This document shows positions 1 to 6,733 of a stretch of 28,529 nucleotides of DNA, in pieces. The notes under the pieces are model-generated. The model was given only the letters and a program-made list of their open reading frames with translations, made no database searches and was not told the DNA's origin. How positions within the stretch are numbered: position 1 is the first letter of the stretch; every line of letters starts with the position of its first letter. The stretch spans positions 1-28,529 of IMG/VR virus record IMGVR_UViG_3300021197_000466; one strand, 5' to 3'. Position numbers and translations under genes: made by a program. This DNA comes from a virus.

Positions 1-126
1 AAGCCAAAGGCAGGAGAGTCAGATAGAATGAAAGCAAAGCGTAAAAGCTTTAAAGCAAGACACGCTAAGAACATTAAGAAGGGTAAGATGAGTGCAGCTT
101 ATTGGGCTGATAGGGCCAAGTGGTAG
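1..126 (+). CDS. Hypothetical basic protein, C-terminal end only (cut by window edge)
   Basis: An open frame runs from the first base to a TAG at 124-126 and gives 41 residues of a very basic C-terminus, including KSFKARHAKNIKKGKMSAAY and ending in DRAKW. I recall similar Lys/Arg-rich tails ending in a tryptophan from small marine phage proteins of unknown function, but no domain can be named. The start lies outside the window. Its strand matches the structural genes at the right end, so it probably belongs to the late block. The function is unknown. Confidence 0.6.
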   Translation, partial: KPKAGESDRMKAKRKSFKARHAKNIKKGKMSAAYWADRAKW

Positions 127-338
127 CTCTAGTATCACCCGCAGTATCATCCTCTAGTGTGTTGTTAAACAGCTATGTTAATACACAGACTAAGCAGGAA
201 GTTACTAATGATAACGGTAATAAGACAGCCACTATAGATACTACTATTTATAAGACTGTCTTTTACCAGTATGCTAACGGTACTGTGAGCACTCACAATG
301 TAAGTAGTAGCTCACGTACTATTAACCTTTTAGTTTAA
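120..338 (+). CDS. Hypothetical small Ser/Thr/Asn-rich protein, possible
   Basis: A 72-residue frame opens with GTG at 120, overlapping the previous gene's stop by 7 bases, and ends with TAA at 336-338. The protein is rich in Ser, Thr, Asn and Tyr, with little charge and alternating polar and hydrophobic residues that suggest beta strands. It has no recognisable domain, signal peptide or membrane segment. Its stop meets the stop of the minus-strand gene at 335 and shares 4 bases with it, so this is where the two transcription directions converge. I saw no clear bidirectional terminator there. The overlap with the upstream gene supports it being real, but the GTG start has no strong ribosome site. 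Confidence 0.45.
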   Translation: MVALVSPAVSSSSVLLNSYVNTQTKQEVTNDNGNKTATIDTTIYKTVFYQYANGTVSTHNVSSSSRTINLLV

Positions 339-544
339 TTAAAGTAAGCTAGTTCTCTTTCTAAGTCAGAATGAAGTTTCTTAAATTTAGGACTTAACTC
401 TTTTAATATTTTATTAAGCACCGCTATATCACCACCTTCAAATAACTTATTTATTTGTTTGTAAGGAAGCTCACTATACTCAGTCATCAAAACTCCTTTA
501 GAGTCTATAAAAACTTTAAAAGATACTATATTACCTTCACGCAT
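335..544 (-). CDS. Hypothetical protein, 69 aa, last gene of the leftward block
   Basis: A 69-residue charged, helical-looking protein with no recognised domain. It starts at ATG 544, sharing one base with the nrdB stop (TAATG), and a GAGG stands just upstream, so it is translationally coupled to nrdB. Its C-terminal half (from about residue 38) reads as a Lys/Glu/Leu-rich amphipathic helix. Because it follows nrdB directly it could assist nucleotide metabolism, but nothing in the sequence shows that. Confidence 0.65.
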   Translation of the reverse strand: MREGNIVSFKVFIDSKGVLMTEYSELPYKQINKLFEGGDIAVLNKILKELSPKFKKLHSDLERELAYFN

Positions 545-1518
545 TATACCTCCATATCTTTAAATGTTATCTTATCTACGCTTCCTCTCATACCAGCTTT
601 CATATATGTAGTAGCTCTACCTTCAAAAAAGTTCTGATGTTCTACACCTAGTACATCATCCAGCCAATCCAGAGGATTATCTTTAACATTGTAGTTAGGC
701 TTTAGTCCTAGCTGTAGCAACCTACGGTCAGCAATGTATCTAATATATTTCTGCATTTCTGCTTTAGTAAGACCTTCAATATCTCCTTGTTCAAATACTA
801 AATCTAAAAATCTATCTTCTAAATCAACCATCTCTCTACAAGCTTGATAGATTTCAGCCTTGAACTCATCATCCCATACATCTATATTTTCTTGTATAAA
901 CTCTCTAAACAGCTTAGTCATTGCTTCTACATGCAATGATTCATCTCTAATGCTGTATGTAATGATCTGACCCATGCCTTTCATCTTACCAAACCTAGGG
1001 AAGTTCAGTAGGATAATGAAGCTAGAGAACAACTGTAGACCTTCAGTAAACCCAGAGTACACAGCAAGTGCCTTAGCTATGCTTCTCTTGTCTCCCTTAG
1101 TAACCTTTACAGCGTCAATATACTCATGCTTGTCTGCCATAGCCTCGTAGTCTGCAAACGCCTTATACTCCACCTCAGGCATTCCTACGGTGTCTAAAAG
1201 TAGACTGTAAGCATGTTGGTGTATGGACTCCATGTTGTTGAAGGCACCCATCATCATCCTAGCTTCAGGCTTCTTAAAGATCTTCATGTATCTATCTACA
1301 TAACCAGAGCTAACATCTACATCTGATTGTGTAAACAATCTAAAGATTTGTGTAAGAAGATTCTTTTCTTCTTCAGACATAGTTTGCCAATCTCTTATAT
1401 CATTATGTAATGGTACGTCTTCAGGAAACCAATGCATTTGATTCTGCTGTGAGTAGTAGTCAAACATCCACGGATGGTCAAATGGTTTATAATAATCTCT
1501 TGTTCCTAATAAGCTCAC
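544..1518 (-). CDS. nrdB: Ribonucleoside-diphosphate reductase beta subunit (class I, R2)
   Basis: This is the radical-generating small subunit that works with NrdA to reduce ribonucleoside diphosphates to dNDPs for phage DNA synthesis. At 324 residues it is slightly shorter than cellular R2 (about 375). The di-metal ligands are visible: D66, E97 and H100 (ESIH), E159 (FTEG), and E193 and H196 (DESLH). Tyr104, seven residues after E97, sits where the stable tyrosyl radical forms in class Ia enzymes. The start is GTG at 1518, overlapping the MazG-like gene's stop as GTGA; the next ATG would remove 17 conserved N-terminal residues. The C-terminus keeps the EGRATTYMKAG type of tail usual in phage R2. 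The gene is separated from nrdA by four small ORFs. Confidence 0.96.
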   Translation of the reverse strand: MSLLGTRDYYKPFDHPWMFDYYSQQNQMHWFPEDVPLHNDIRDWQTMSEEEKNLLTQIFRLFTQSDVDVSSGYVDRYMKIFKKPEARMMMGAFNNMESIHQHAYSLLLDTVGMPEVEYKAFADYEAMADKHEYIDAVKVTKGDKRSIAKALAVYSGFTEGLQLFSSFIILLNFPRFGKMKGMGQIITYSIRDESLHVEAMTKLFREFIQENIDVWDDEFKAEIYQACREMVDLEDRFLDLVFEQGDIEGLTKAEMQKYIRYIADRRLLQLGLKPNYNVKDNPLDWLDDVLGVEHQNFFEGRATTYMKAGMRGSVDKITFKDMEV

Positions 1519-1820
1519 GCTACATCTCCCTCTTTAATAAATATACCTTCGCTGTTCATATGTCCCTTACGATCCTTAATGTCATCGTAGGCTACCTCTA
1601 GGCAGCGTTCTAAGGATGTATCAAACATAACAGCTAGTGTGTTAAGTACTACCAAACAATCGCCTATATCGTCCTCTACGTTGCGCTGCTTGGCTATGTT
1701 ATCTCCTAGCTCACCTACTTCAGACACTAGCTTTGCAAACTGTGCTAATGGTGTACTGTTGTTTATGATACCTCTGGACATACTCCAAAGGTTTACTTTT
1801 GCTACTAAATCTTCATTCAT
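1515..1820 (-). CDS. MazG-like nucleotide pyrophosphohydrolase
   Basis: A 101-residue all-alpha protein with the metal-binding pattern of the MazG/dUTPase-like NTP pyrophosphatase superfamily: E34-x2-E37 (SEVGELGD) followed by D51-x2-D54 (DDIGDCLVVL). The second motif has Asp where Glu is usual. Single-domain MazG proteins hydrolyse NTPs or dNTPs to monophosphates; in phages they are thought to adjust the nucleotide pool or alarmone level, but the substrate cannot be read from sequence. It sits just before nrdB, overlapping it by 4 bases, and overlaps its own upstream neighbour by 8 bases, which fits a role in nucleotide metabolism. Confidence 0.85.
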   Translation of the reverse strand: MNEDLVAKVNLWSMSRGIINNSTPLAQFAKLVSEVGELGDNIAKQRNVEDDIGDCLVVLNTLAVMFDTSLERCLEVAYDDIKDRKGHMNSEGIFIKEGDVA

Positions 1821-2037
1821 ATTCTAGTCCTTCTACTTGAGGAGTTATTAAAGCTACTTTAAAAAGTTCTAACATGTATAACAAATCTTTATTATCTAAA
1901 GATGTAGATGCTCTAGCAACTAAATTATTATCTTTATCCCAACCTAAAACTAAAAGATCTTCATACTCATCTTTGCAATTATCTAGTATTTCATTTGCTG
2001 TAGATTGTACAGGTATAAGATTTATTATATTACTCAT
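1813..2037 (-). CDS. Hypothetical phage protein, 74 aa
   Basis: A short acidic protein with a central VLGWDKDNNLVARAST block followed by a Leu-rich helix (LLYMLELFKVAL). I recall this pattern, a Gly-Trp/Tyr-Asp strand, a Ser/Thr turn and then a helix ending in Leu, from many small phage and bacterial proteins of unknown function. It overlaps the MazG-like gene and the upstream gene by 8 bases each, so it is part of the nrd transcription unit. No catalytic residues are evident. Confidence 0.75.
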   Translation of the reverse strand: MSNIINLIPVQSTANEILDNCKDEYEDLLVLGWDKDNNLVARASTSLDNKDLLYMLELFKVALITPQVEGLEYE

Positions 2038-2245
2038 TAAAATGTGTCTCCAATACTATCATCTTGTCTTCATTTTCAGCTATCTGCTGTACCAGTTTGT
2101 CCATAGTTTCTAAAAACGTATGCTCTCCTACGGCTGATGGATGCTCCAAGTAGCTTGTAAGCTCTGAAGCTGCCCAAGTTATCTGTGCTTTGTAGTAGTC
2201 TTTCAACGCTCTTATTTTATGATCTTCCATCTTTGTACCTTTCAT
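2030..2245 (-). CDS. Hypothetical protein, 71 aa
   Basis: A helical, charged protein (DYYKAQITWAASELTSYLEH, then a helix ending ENEDKMIVLETHFNE) with no domain I can name. Two starts are possible: ATG 2245 with GAAGG upstream, or ATG 2230 with AAAGG upstream; the longer form is given. It overlaps the preceding gene by 29 bases and the next by 8. It belongs to the group of small genes inserted between nrdA and nrdB. Confidence 0.65.
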   Translation of the reverse strand: MKGTKMEDHKIRALKDYYKAQITWAASELTSYLEHPSAVGEHTFLETMDKLVQQIAENEDKMIVLETHFNE

Positions 2246-2483
2246 TGTAACCTTCTTTTAATAAATCTTCATACTTACTAATGTATTGTGCATAGGTCAA
2301 AGGCACTTGTCTTCGTACCTCATCATTCATATAGTTAGCCCACATCTGAGCACAGAAGCCTGAGTAAGTAGCTATGTCTTTATCCTGCTCTCTGTAGTAC
2401 TCTAAATAAGAAGGCCAGTCTACTGCTTTCTTTAGCTCATCTATATAAAACATAGCTCTATATATTGGGTGATCATCCTTCAC
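2217..2483 (-). CDS. Hypothetical protein, 88 aa, next to nrdA
   Basis: An 88-residue protein rich in Tyr, Trp and acidic residues (YIDELKKAVDWPSYLEYYRE, then a helical segment with MWANYMNDEVRRQVPLTYAQ). No known fold or motif is recognised. It starts at ATG 2483, inside the last codons of nrdA (11-base overlap), so its translation is probably coupled to nrdA. The composition and overlapping arrangement support a real gene of unknown function. Confidence 0.65.
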   Translation of the reverse strand: MKDDHPIYRAMFYIDELKKAVDWPSYLEYYREQDKDIATYSGFCAQMWANYMNDEVRRQVPLTYAQYISKYEDLLKEGYNERYKDGRS

Positions 2484-4374
2484 AGCTTAGGCACTCCCCT
2501 TCTTCAAGATTGATTCTTGGTATTTTAATGTTAACATTCTCTGTATTTCTAGCTGCTGTAGAGCGGAGGTAATACATAGATTTGAGTTTGTTAGCTCCTG
2601 CCCAATGCACACTATTAACATATTCCAAATACTCATCATGTACCTCCTGTTCTGCTGTGGCTGCTGGTGGATTAAAAAACAAGTTAACTGACTGTGCTTG
2701 ACATACATACTTCTGACGCTGATATGCGTGCTCTATGATCCATATCTGATTCAGTTCAGGCGCAGTCTTAAATACATCTTTCTCATCTTCAGTAAGTCCA
2801 TCAAGCTCTGCCACAGAACCTTCAGCAGCTGCAATAGCTTTCCAAGTCTTTTCATTGTTCATCTTTTTAGATTCTAATAACTCTGTAAGATATTTATTTT
2901 TTACTTTAAAAGAACCTGTTAACGTCTTGTGCGTAAATACGTTAGCCCTCGTAGGCTCAATAGAAGGAGACGTTCCACCACATATAATACTGCTACTAGC
3001 GTTAGGGGCAACAGCAAGCAAGTGAGAATTCCTCCTAGAACTACCAGCCATATCAGGTGCTGTCCCACGACTTGCGCCCAAGCTAATACTAGTTTCTTCA
3101 GCCCGTTCTTTGATGTGTTTAAATGCTCTATTGTTGAAGCTTGAGGCGTACATTCCCTCAAAAGGGATTCCATTACGTTGTAAGTAACTATGAAAGCCCA
3201 TCGCTCCAAGGCCAATCGCACGTTCTCTATATGCACTATAAGCGGCTCTTTTAAAACCTTCTTTACCTTCTTGTACAGTGAAGTCTTCATACTTAGCTCC
3301 GTATGGTTTTCTATTATCTGCGTTTCTTTCAATACGACCACAAGCATGTTCAATAAAATGTTCTATGATATTATCAAGCATTGTTATTAAGTCTTGAATA
3401 AATTTCTCATTATCTTTCCACTCATCAAAGTATTCTAAGTTAACGCTAGACAAACAACATACAGCGGTACGCTCTTTATTTGTAGGTAATGTTATCTCTG
3501 AACATAAATTACTTTGTTGTACTTTTAAACCTATTTCTTTTTGTAATTCAGGAAGTGCTTCATTACACCTATCCATGTTTACAATATATGGTTCACCTGT
3601 TTCTGCTCTAGTGTGTAGCAACTGCCACCATAGATCTCTAGCTGATACAGTTTGAATAGCTTGTTGTGTTTTAGGATCTATTAATCTCCACTCTTCATCA
3701 TTTTTTACACGACTAAGAAAGGCATCACTAATGTTAACACCATTGTGTAGATTAAGACATTTACGGTTAAGATCTCCACCAGTGGTCTTTCGCATAGCAA
3801 TAAACTCTTCAATCTCTGGATGGCTAATATCCATATATGCTGCATAACTACCTCTTCTTGTAATACCCTGATTGAAAGCTAACATTTGACTATCAACTAC
3901 ATGCATGAAAGGGATAGATCCAGTAGAACGACTACCGTTACGAGTAGAGACACCGTTACTACGAACTTGTCCCCAATAGCCTCCGATACCTCCTCCTGAA
4001 CTTGATAGCCAGATATTCTCATCATAGTGAGAAGAAAGACCATCTCTTGAATCAGGAACGTAGTTGAGGAAGCAACTGATAGGTAAGCCCCTAGTCGTTC
4101 CCCCGTTAGAAAGTATAGGAGTGCTGAACATAAACCAATTATGGCTGCTGTAGTCGTAAAGCCTTTGAGCCATAGACCAATCAGTATACCCTTTATATGT
4201 TGCCCCATAAATACTAGCCCTTGCGTAAGCTTCCTGTGCATGTGTTTCACCTGTGTCAAAGTATCTGTCTTTTAAAGTTTCTAAAGAAAAATCATTTAGT
4301 TTTTCTTCACGGTCATAATCAATCTGAATCCCTAGATAGTCTTGCTTCCCAATCTTTAATGTCGTTAATGTCAT
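2473..4374 (-). CDS. nrdA: Ribonucleoside-diphosphate reductase alpha subunit (class I, R1)
   Basis: This is the catalytic large subunit of class I ribonucleotide reductase, 633 residues. C101 (PISCF) and C306 or C307 (AVCCLSS) correspond to the redox-active pair; NLCSE at 289-293 holds the thiyl cysteine C291 with N289 and E293. Y601-Y602 match the radical-transfer tyrosines, and C628-x2-C631 form the C-terminal shuttle cysteines reduced by thioredoxin or glutaredoxin. The glycine-rich SSSGGGIGGYWGQVR block at about 124-138 is typical. The family is usually about 750 residues; the N-terminal ATP-cone that switches the enzyme off with dATP is missing, as in many phage enzymes. The start at ATG 4374 has AAGGG upstream and lies inside the preceding 58-aa gene. 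Confidence 0.96.
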   Translation of the reverse strand: MTLTTLKIGKQDYLGIQIDYDREEKLNDFSLETLKDRYFDTGETHAQEAYARASIYGATYKGYTDWSMAQRLYDYSSHNWFMFSTPILSNGGTTRGLPISCFLNYVPDSRDGLSSHYDENIWLSSSGGGIGGYWGQVRSNGVSTRNGSRSTGSIPFMHVVDSQMLAFNQGITRRGSYAAYMDISHPEIEEFIAMRKTTGGDLNRKCLNLHNGVNISDAFLSRVKNDEEWRLIDPKTQQAIQTVSARDLWWQLLHTRAETGEPYIVNMDRCNEALPELQKEIGLKVQQSNLCSEITLPTNKERTAVCCLSSVNLEYFDEWKDNEKFIQDLITMLDNIIEHFIEHACGRIERNADNRKPYGAKYEDFTVQEGKEGFKRAAYSAYRERAIGLGAMGFHSYLQRNGIPFEGMYASSFNNRAFKHIKERAEETSISLGASRGTAPDMAGSSRRNSHLLAVAPNASSSIICGGTSPSIEPTRANVFTHKTLTGSFKVKNKYLTELLESKKMNNEKTWKAIAAAEGSVAELDGLTEDEKDVFKTAPELNQIWIIEHAYQRQKYVCQAQSVNLFFNPPAATAEQEVHDEYLEYVNSVHWAGANKLKSMYYLRSTAARNTENVNIKIPRINLEEGECLSCEG

Positions 4375-4495
4375 CCTGTTCCCTTAATTGTGATTGCCTA
4401 TACCCTTTGGTACGTGCTTTGTTTTGTTTCTTATTCTTTACTTTGTTTCTTTTATGAAACATTTCAGACCTTTCAGTCTTCCTATCCCAAGACAT
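4319..4495 (-). CDS. Hypothetical small basic protein, 58 aa, overlapping nrdA start
   Basis: Reading the minus strand gives a 58-residue frame from ATG 4495 to TGA 4319-4321. The first 37 residues are strongly basic (KRNKVKNKKQNKARTKGYRQ); the end is a mixed-charge helix (DDINDIKDWEARLSRDSD). A GGAG stands 8 bases before the ATG. The gene overlaps the DUF3310 gene by 14 bases and nrdA by 56, and it fills what would otherwise be the only gap in this part of the block. A highly charged N-terminus suggests nucleic acid or protein binding, but no fold is recognised. The overlap with nrdA in another frame lowers certainty. Confidence 0.6.
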   Translation of the reverse strand: MSWDRKTERSEMFHKRNKVKNKKQNKARTKGYRQSQLREQDDINDIKDWEARLSRDSD

Positions 4496-4913
4496 CCTGA
4501 TTCTCCATCAGATACTTCATAAGTCTATCTTCATACCAACGTGCTTTACGGAGATCTTCTATAGGTTTATTTTTATATCTAAACCTCCACCTATATTTGT
4601 GTGAGTTGCCGCGTAGATAGCCTATGAATTCATCAGGTGTAAGCATTGCTTGTATAGAGTCTATACATTCTATGTCACCTGAGTTGTAGTGAGCGGGGCT
4701 ATCGACAGCGTCATCAACAGTTTTAAACTTATAACTCTTAGTCATTGCTGCCTCTGCTACTACAGGCTCATCCTTGGTAGGGAACAGTGGGTGCTGGTCT
4801 GGCCCGTTAAGATCATACTTAGAAGGTGTCTTTACTCCCTTATTACTTTTCCACCCCCACCCTTTAACTTTTAGATCATTCCAATCTTCTGGTGTTGCGT
4901 CATCAATACTCAT
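4482..4913 (-). CDS. DUF3310 family phage protein
   Basis: From ATG 4913 the protein is 143 residues. The C-terminal half carries the DUF3310 signature: D71-SPAHY (72-76), IECIDSI (81-87), GYLRGNSHKYRWR (98-110) and EDLRKARWYEDRL (119-131). This family is common in phages; it is sometimes annotated as a nucleotide kinase, but I know of no firm biochemical function. An upstream ATG at 4952 would extend it into the endonuclease gene. The shorter start is preferred because it forms TAATG with the endonuclease stop and follows GGAG. The N-terminal 70 residues are charged and probably disordered. Confidence 0.88.
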   Translation of the reverse strand: MSIDDATPEDWNDLKVKGWGWKSNKGVKTPSKYDLNGPDQHPLFPTKDEPVVAEAAMTKSYKFKTVDDAVDSPAHYNSGDIECIDSIQAMLTPDEFIGYLRGNSHKYRWRFRYKNKPIEDLRKARWYEDRLMKYLMENQDVLG

Positions 4914-5332
4914 TACTTCCACTCCTTTGGAAATGTTTTTTCTGAAAACCATTTAAATTTATTTTTATCTGCCCATTCAGAATGCGTAAACTTAGTACCA
5001 TTCTTTCTGCGTTTAGCTGCTGGCATGGGGGCATAAGGAGAAGCGAATAAAAAAACTAACTCATAGTTTTCTGGAAGAGATTCTTTAATCCAAATATACT
5101 TATTGTATTCTTGGTAATCCCAGAATCTTCCTTTAGCTTCTAAAAGAATTGTCTTGCCATCTATAACTTTAATAAAGTCAGGATGATAAGTGTGCTTTAT
5201 TATATAAGATAATTTCTCAGAATGCAAGTCCCAATTTGGTATTAAATTCTGATGTAAAGAATACTCCCATTTTGAGTCATATCCTTTAGGCTTATCTTTT
5301 TCAACAGGTCTGCGAACTCTAGGCTTACGCAT
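4913..5332 (-). CDS. Endonuclease I (T7 gp3-like Holliday junction resolvase)
   Basis: A 139-residue protein matching phage T7 endonuclease I in length and motifs. E23 (YDSKWEYSL), D52 (YHPDF), and E65 with K67 (LLEAKGRF) correspond to the four catalytic residues of T7 gp3. In T7 this enzyme resolves branched DNA during replication and packaging and helps break down host DNA. The N-terminus is basic (RKPRVRRPVEKDKPKGYDSK), suited to DNA contact. It overlaps the 95-aa gene upstream by 8 bases and shares one base with DUF3310 downstream. It is the third nuclease in succession in this operon. Confidence 0.9.
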   Translation of the reverse strand: MRKPRVRRPVEKDKPKGYDSKWEYSLHQNLIPNWDLHSEKLSYIIKHTYHPDFIKVIDGKTILLEAKGRFWDYQEYNKYIWIKESLPENYELVFLFASPYAPMPAAKRRKNGTKFTHSEWADKNKFKWFSEKTFPKEWK

Positions 5333-5612
5333 TTAAAACCTCTGACAATGATATGCTCATAATATCTTTATGATTCTTATATTTATTCAAAACTTTCTTT
5401 GCTCTTTTCTTAAACCATTTTAAAGTAAAAGAATTTATGCGTGTCTGACCTGCTGAAAAAAAGTAAGGCTCTGTTGGTAATGCTTTAAAAATATCTTCAG
5501 CACTTAGATCTTCTACTTTATCTTCAGGCAGCACAGAAAGAACCCATTGAAATGCTAACGCGTGAGTAATCACATTCATCTTTTGTTTTTTACTGATAGG
5601 TTTTCTTAACAT
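5325..5612 (-). CDS. Hypothetical protein, 95 aa, between two nuclease genes
   Basis: A basic, helical protein (HALAFQWVLSVLPEDKVEDL, then a C-terminal half with LKWFKKRAKKVLNKYKNHKD) with no recognised domain. The ATG at 5612 follows the exonuclease stop directly (TAAATG) with AGAGG upstream, and the 3' end overlaps endonuclease I by 8 bases. Its position between two DNA-processing enzymes and its basic C-terminal half suggest a DNA-related role; this is inference from context only. Confidence 0.7.
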   Translation of the reverse strand: MLRKPISKKQKMNVITHALAFQWVLSVLPEDKVEDLSAEDIFKALPTEPYFFSAGQTRINSFTLKWFKKRAKKVLNKYKNHKDIMSISLSEVLNA

Positions 5613-6455
5613 TTATAATACCTCTTCTACTTTAGGCTCGTTAACTACTTTAACTAAATAAGTTAAACCTTTGGAATACTTAAAAGTTCTAAGGTCAGGA
5701 TAACACTTATGCTTATGAGAACAAAAGCCACACTGTTTAGGAAGTTTCATATTACCAGACTTACCTTCAGGTATAGGAGGATAACATATTTCTTCTGGTG
5801 GTGTGTCTAAATCCATAGCTTGTTTAGCTTTGCTTATTGTATATCTTATATTAGGCTTGTCTAATTCGTCTGGCCTGTATAATGAAATCTCTCCTGTTTC
5901 TTTATTGATTGCTAAGAAGCCACCGGCATTAGTCTTTTCTGCTTCTTCATAACCACTTAGCTGAGCTAAATACCCAAAGGGATCATCATCTCTTAGAGTA
6001 CCTTCTTTAAACTTTTTAAAAGCAAAGTTAGATGCTGTCTTTACATCTACTATTTCTCCATTAATCTTACAATCAATGTGACCTTTAATATTATCTACTA
6101 CAACTTCTTTTTGCATATCAGTAACTTCATGACCTGCTAGCTTTACAAAGAATATAAGAAGCTCTTCAAGTAAATGCCCATACAAAAATCTAATAGGTAA
6201 GAAAGGTGACTCATTAAATTTCTTATCTGATTCTTCTTTCATATCAAAGTATAACTGTCTTACAGGCTTACCTATATTAGACATCCTTAAATACTTTGTA
6301 GCATTCTCTCGTGGTGTAGCCCACCCTCTAATACAATCTTTAAACGCTTCGCCAAGTTCATCAAGCATTTCAGGATCTATTTCTAACCCTTTATTGTTAT
6401 TAAGAGGTTTAAGCGTTGAATAAATATCTTCAACTAACGTATCTAAATGTTTCAT
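5613..6455 (-). CDS. PD-(D/E)XK (RecB/Cas4-like) exonuclease
   Basis: A 280-residue nuclease. The core motifs run in the order expected for the RecB/Cas4-like branch: H94 (GHLLEELL), D128 (GHIDCKI), D137-x-K139 (IVDVKTAS) and Q165 with Y169 (QLSGY). C224, C242, C245 and C251 lie near the C-terminus, the region where iron-sulfur cysteines occur in Cas4 and AddB; the usual N-terminal cysteine is replaced at SNIGKPVRQLYF, so metal binding is uncertain. It holds the place T7 gives to its gp6 exonuclease, so host DNA degradation or recombination is likely. The start overlaps the upstream stop as ATGA. Confidence 0.85.
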   Translation of the reverse strand: MKHLDTLVEDIYSTLKPLNNNKGLEIDPEMLDELGEAFKDCIRGWATPRENATKYLRMSNIGKPVRQLYFDMKEESDKKFNESPFLPIRFLYGHLLEELLIFFVKLAGHEVTDMQKEVVVDNIKGHIDCKINGEIVDVKTASNFAFKKFKEGTLRDDDPFGYLAQLSGYEEAEKTNAGGFLAINKETGEISLYRPDELDKPNIRYTISKAKQAMDLDTPPEEICYPPIPEGKSGNMKLPKQCGFCSHKHKCYPDLRTFKYSKGLTYLVKVVNEPKVEEVL

Positions 6456-6733
6456 AATCTATGTTTTACAAACCTTAATTTTCTAGTTTTTGAATTGTAA
6501 TGTAAGTACTGCACACCAAGATCTTTTTGTTCTTGCGTTCTACCAGATAGTCTAGCATCTTTATAAGACTTAACATCAATTTTTTTAATGTTGCCTTTTT
6601 TATCCATAGCTATTAAATCTATAGGGCCTGTACACCCACAGTTTTTAAAGACTTGATAGTCATTATCCCACAACCATGTTATAGCATAATGCTCTGCTAA
6701 ATCGCCAGTTCTATTTGGATCAGTGTGTTTCAC
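6452..6733 (-). CDS. Small PD-(D/E)XK endonuclease, resolvase-like
   Basis: A 93-residue nuclease fold: G10-D11-L12-A13-E14, then TGPIDLIA with D39, then IDVKS with D53 and K55. This is the E...D...(D/E)xK order of restriction-endonuclease-like Holliday junction resolvases and related small PD-(D/E)XK proteins. At 93 residues it is little more than the minimal core. It overlaps the polymerase 3' end by 14 bases and the following exonuclease as ATGA. Whether it resolves junctions or nicks host DNA cannot be told from sequence. Confidence 0.82.
   Translation of the reverse strand: MKHTDPNRTGDLAEHYAITWLWDNDYQVFKNCGCTGPIDLIAMDKKGNIKKIDVKSYKDARLSGRTQEQKDLGVQYLHYNSKTRKLRFVKHRL

Noticed and set aside
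2919-3353. A 144-aa minus-strand frame within nrdA
   Set aside because: It is in another frame of a gene with all class I reductase motifs, has Leu/Val-rich shadow composition, and lacks a ribosome site.
3897-4259. A 120-aa minus-strand frame with hydrophobic stretches within nrdA
   Set aside because: Shadow frame of nrdA; the apparent membrane segments come from the nrdA codons read out of frame.
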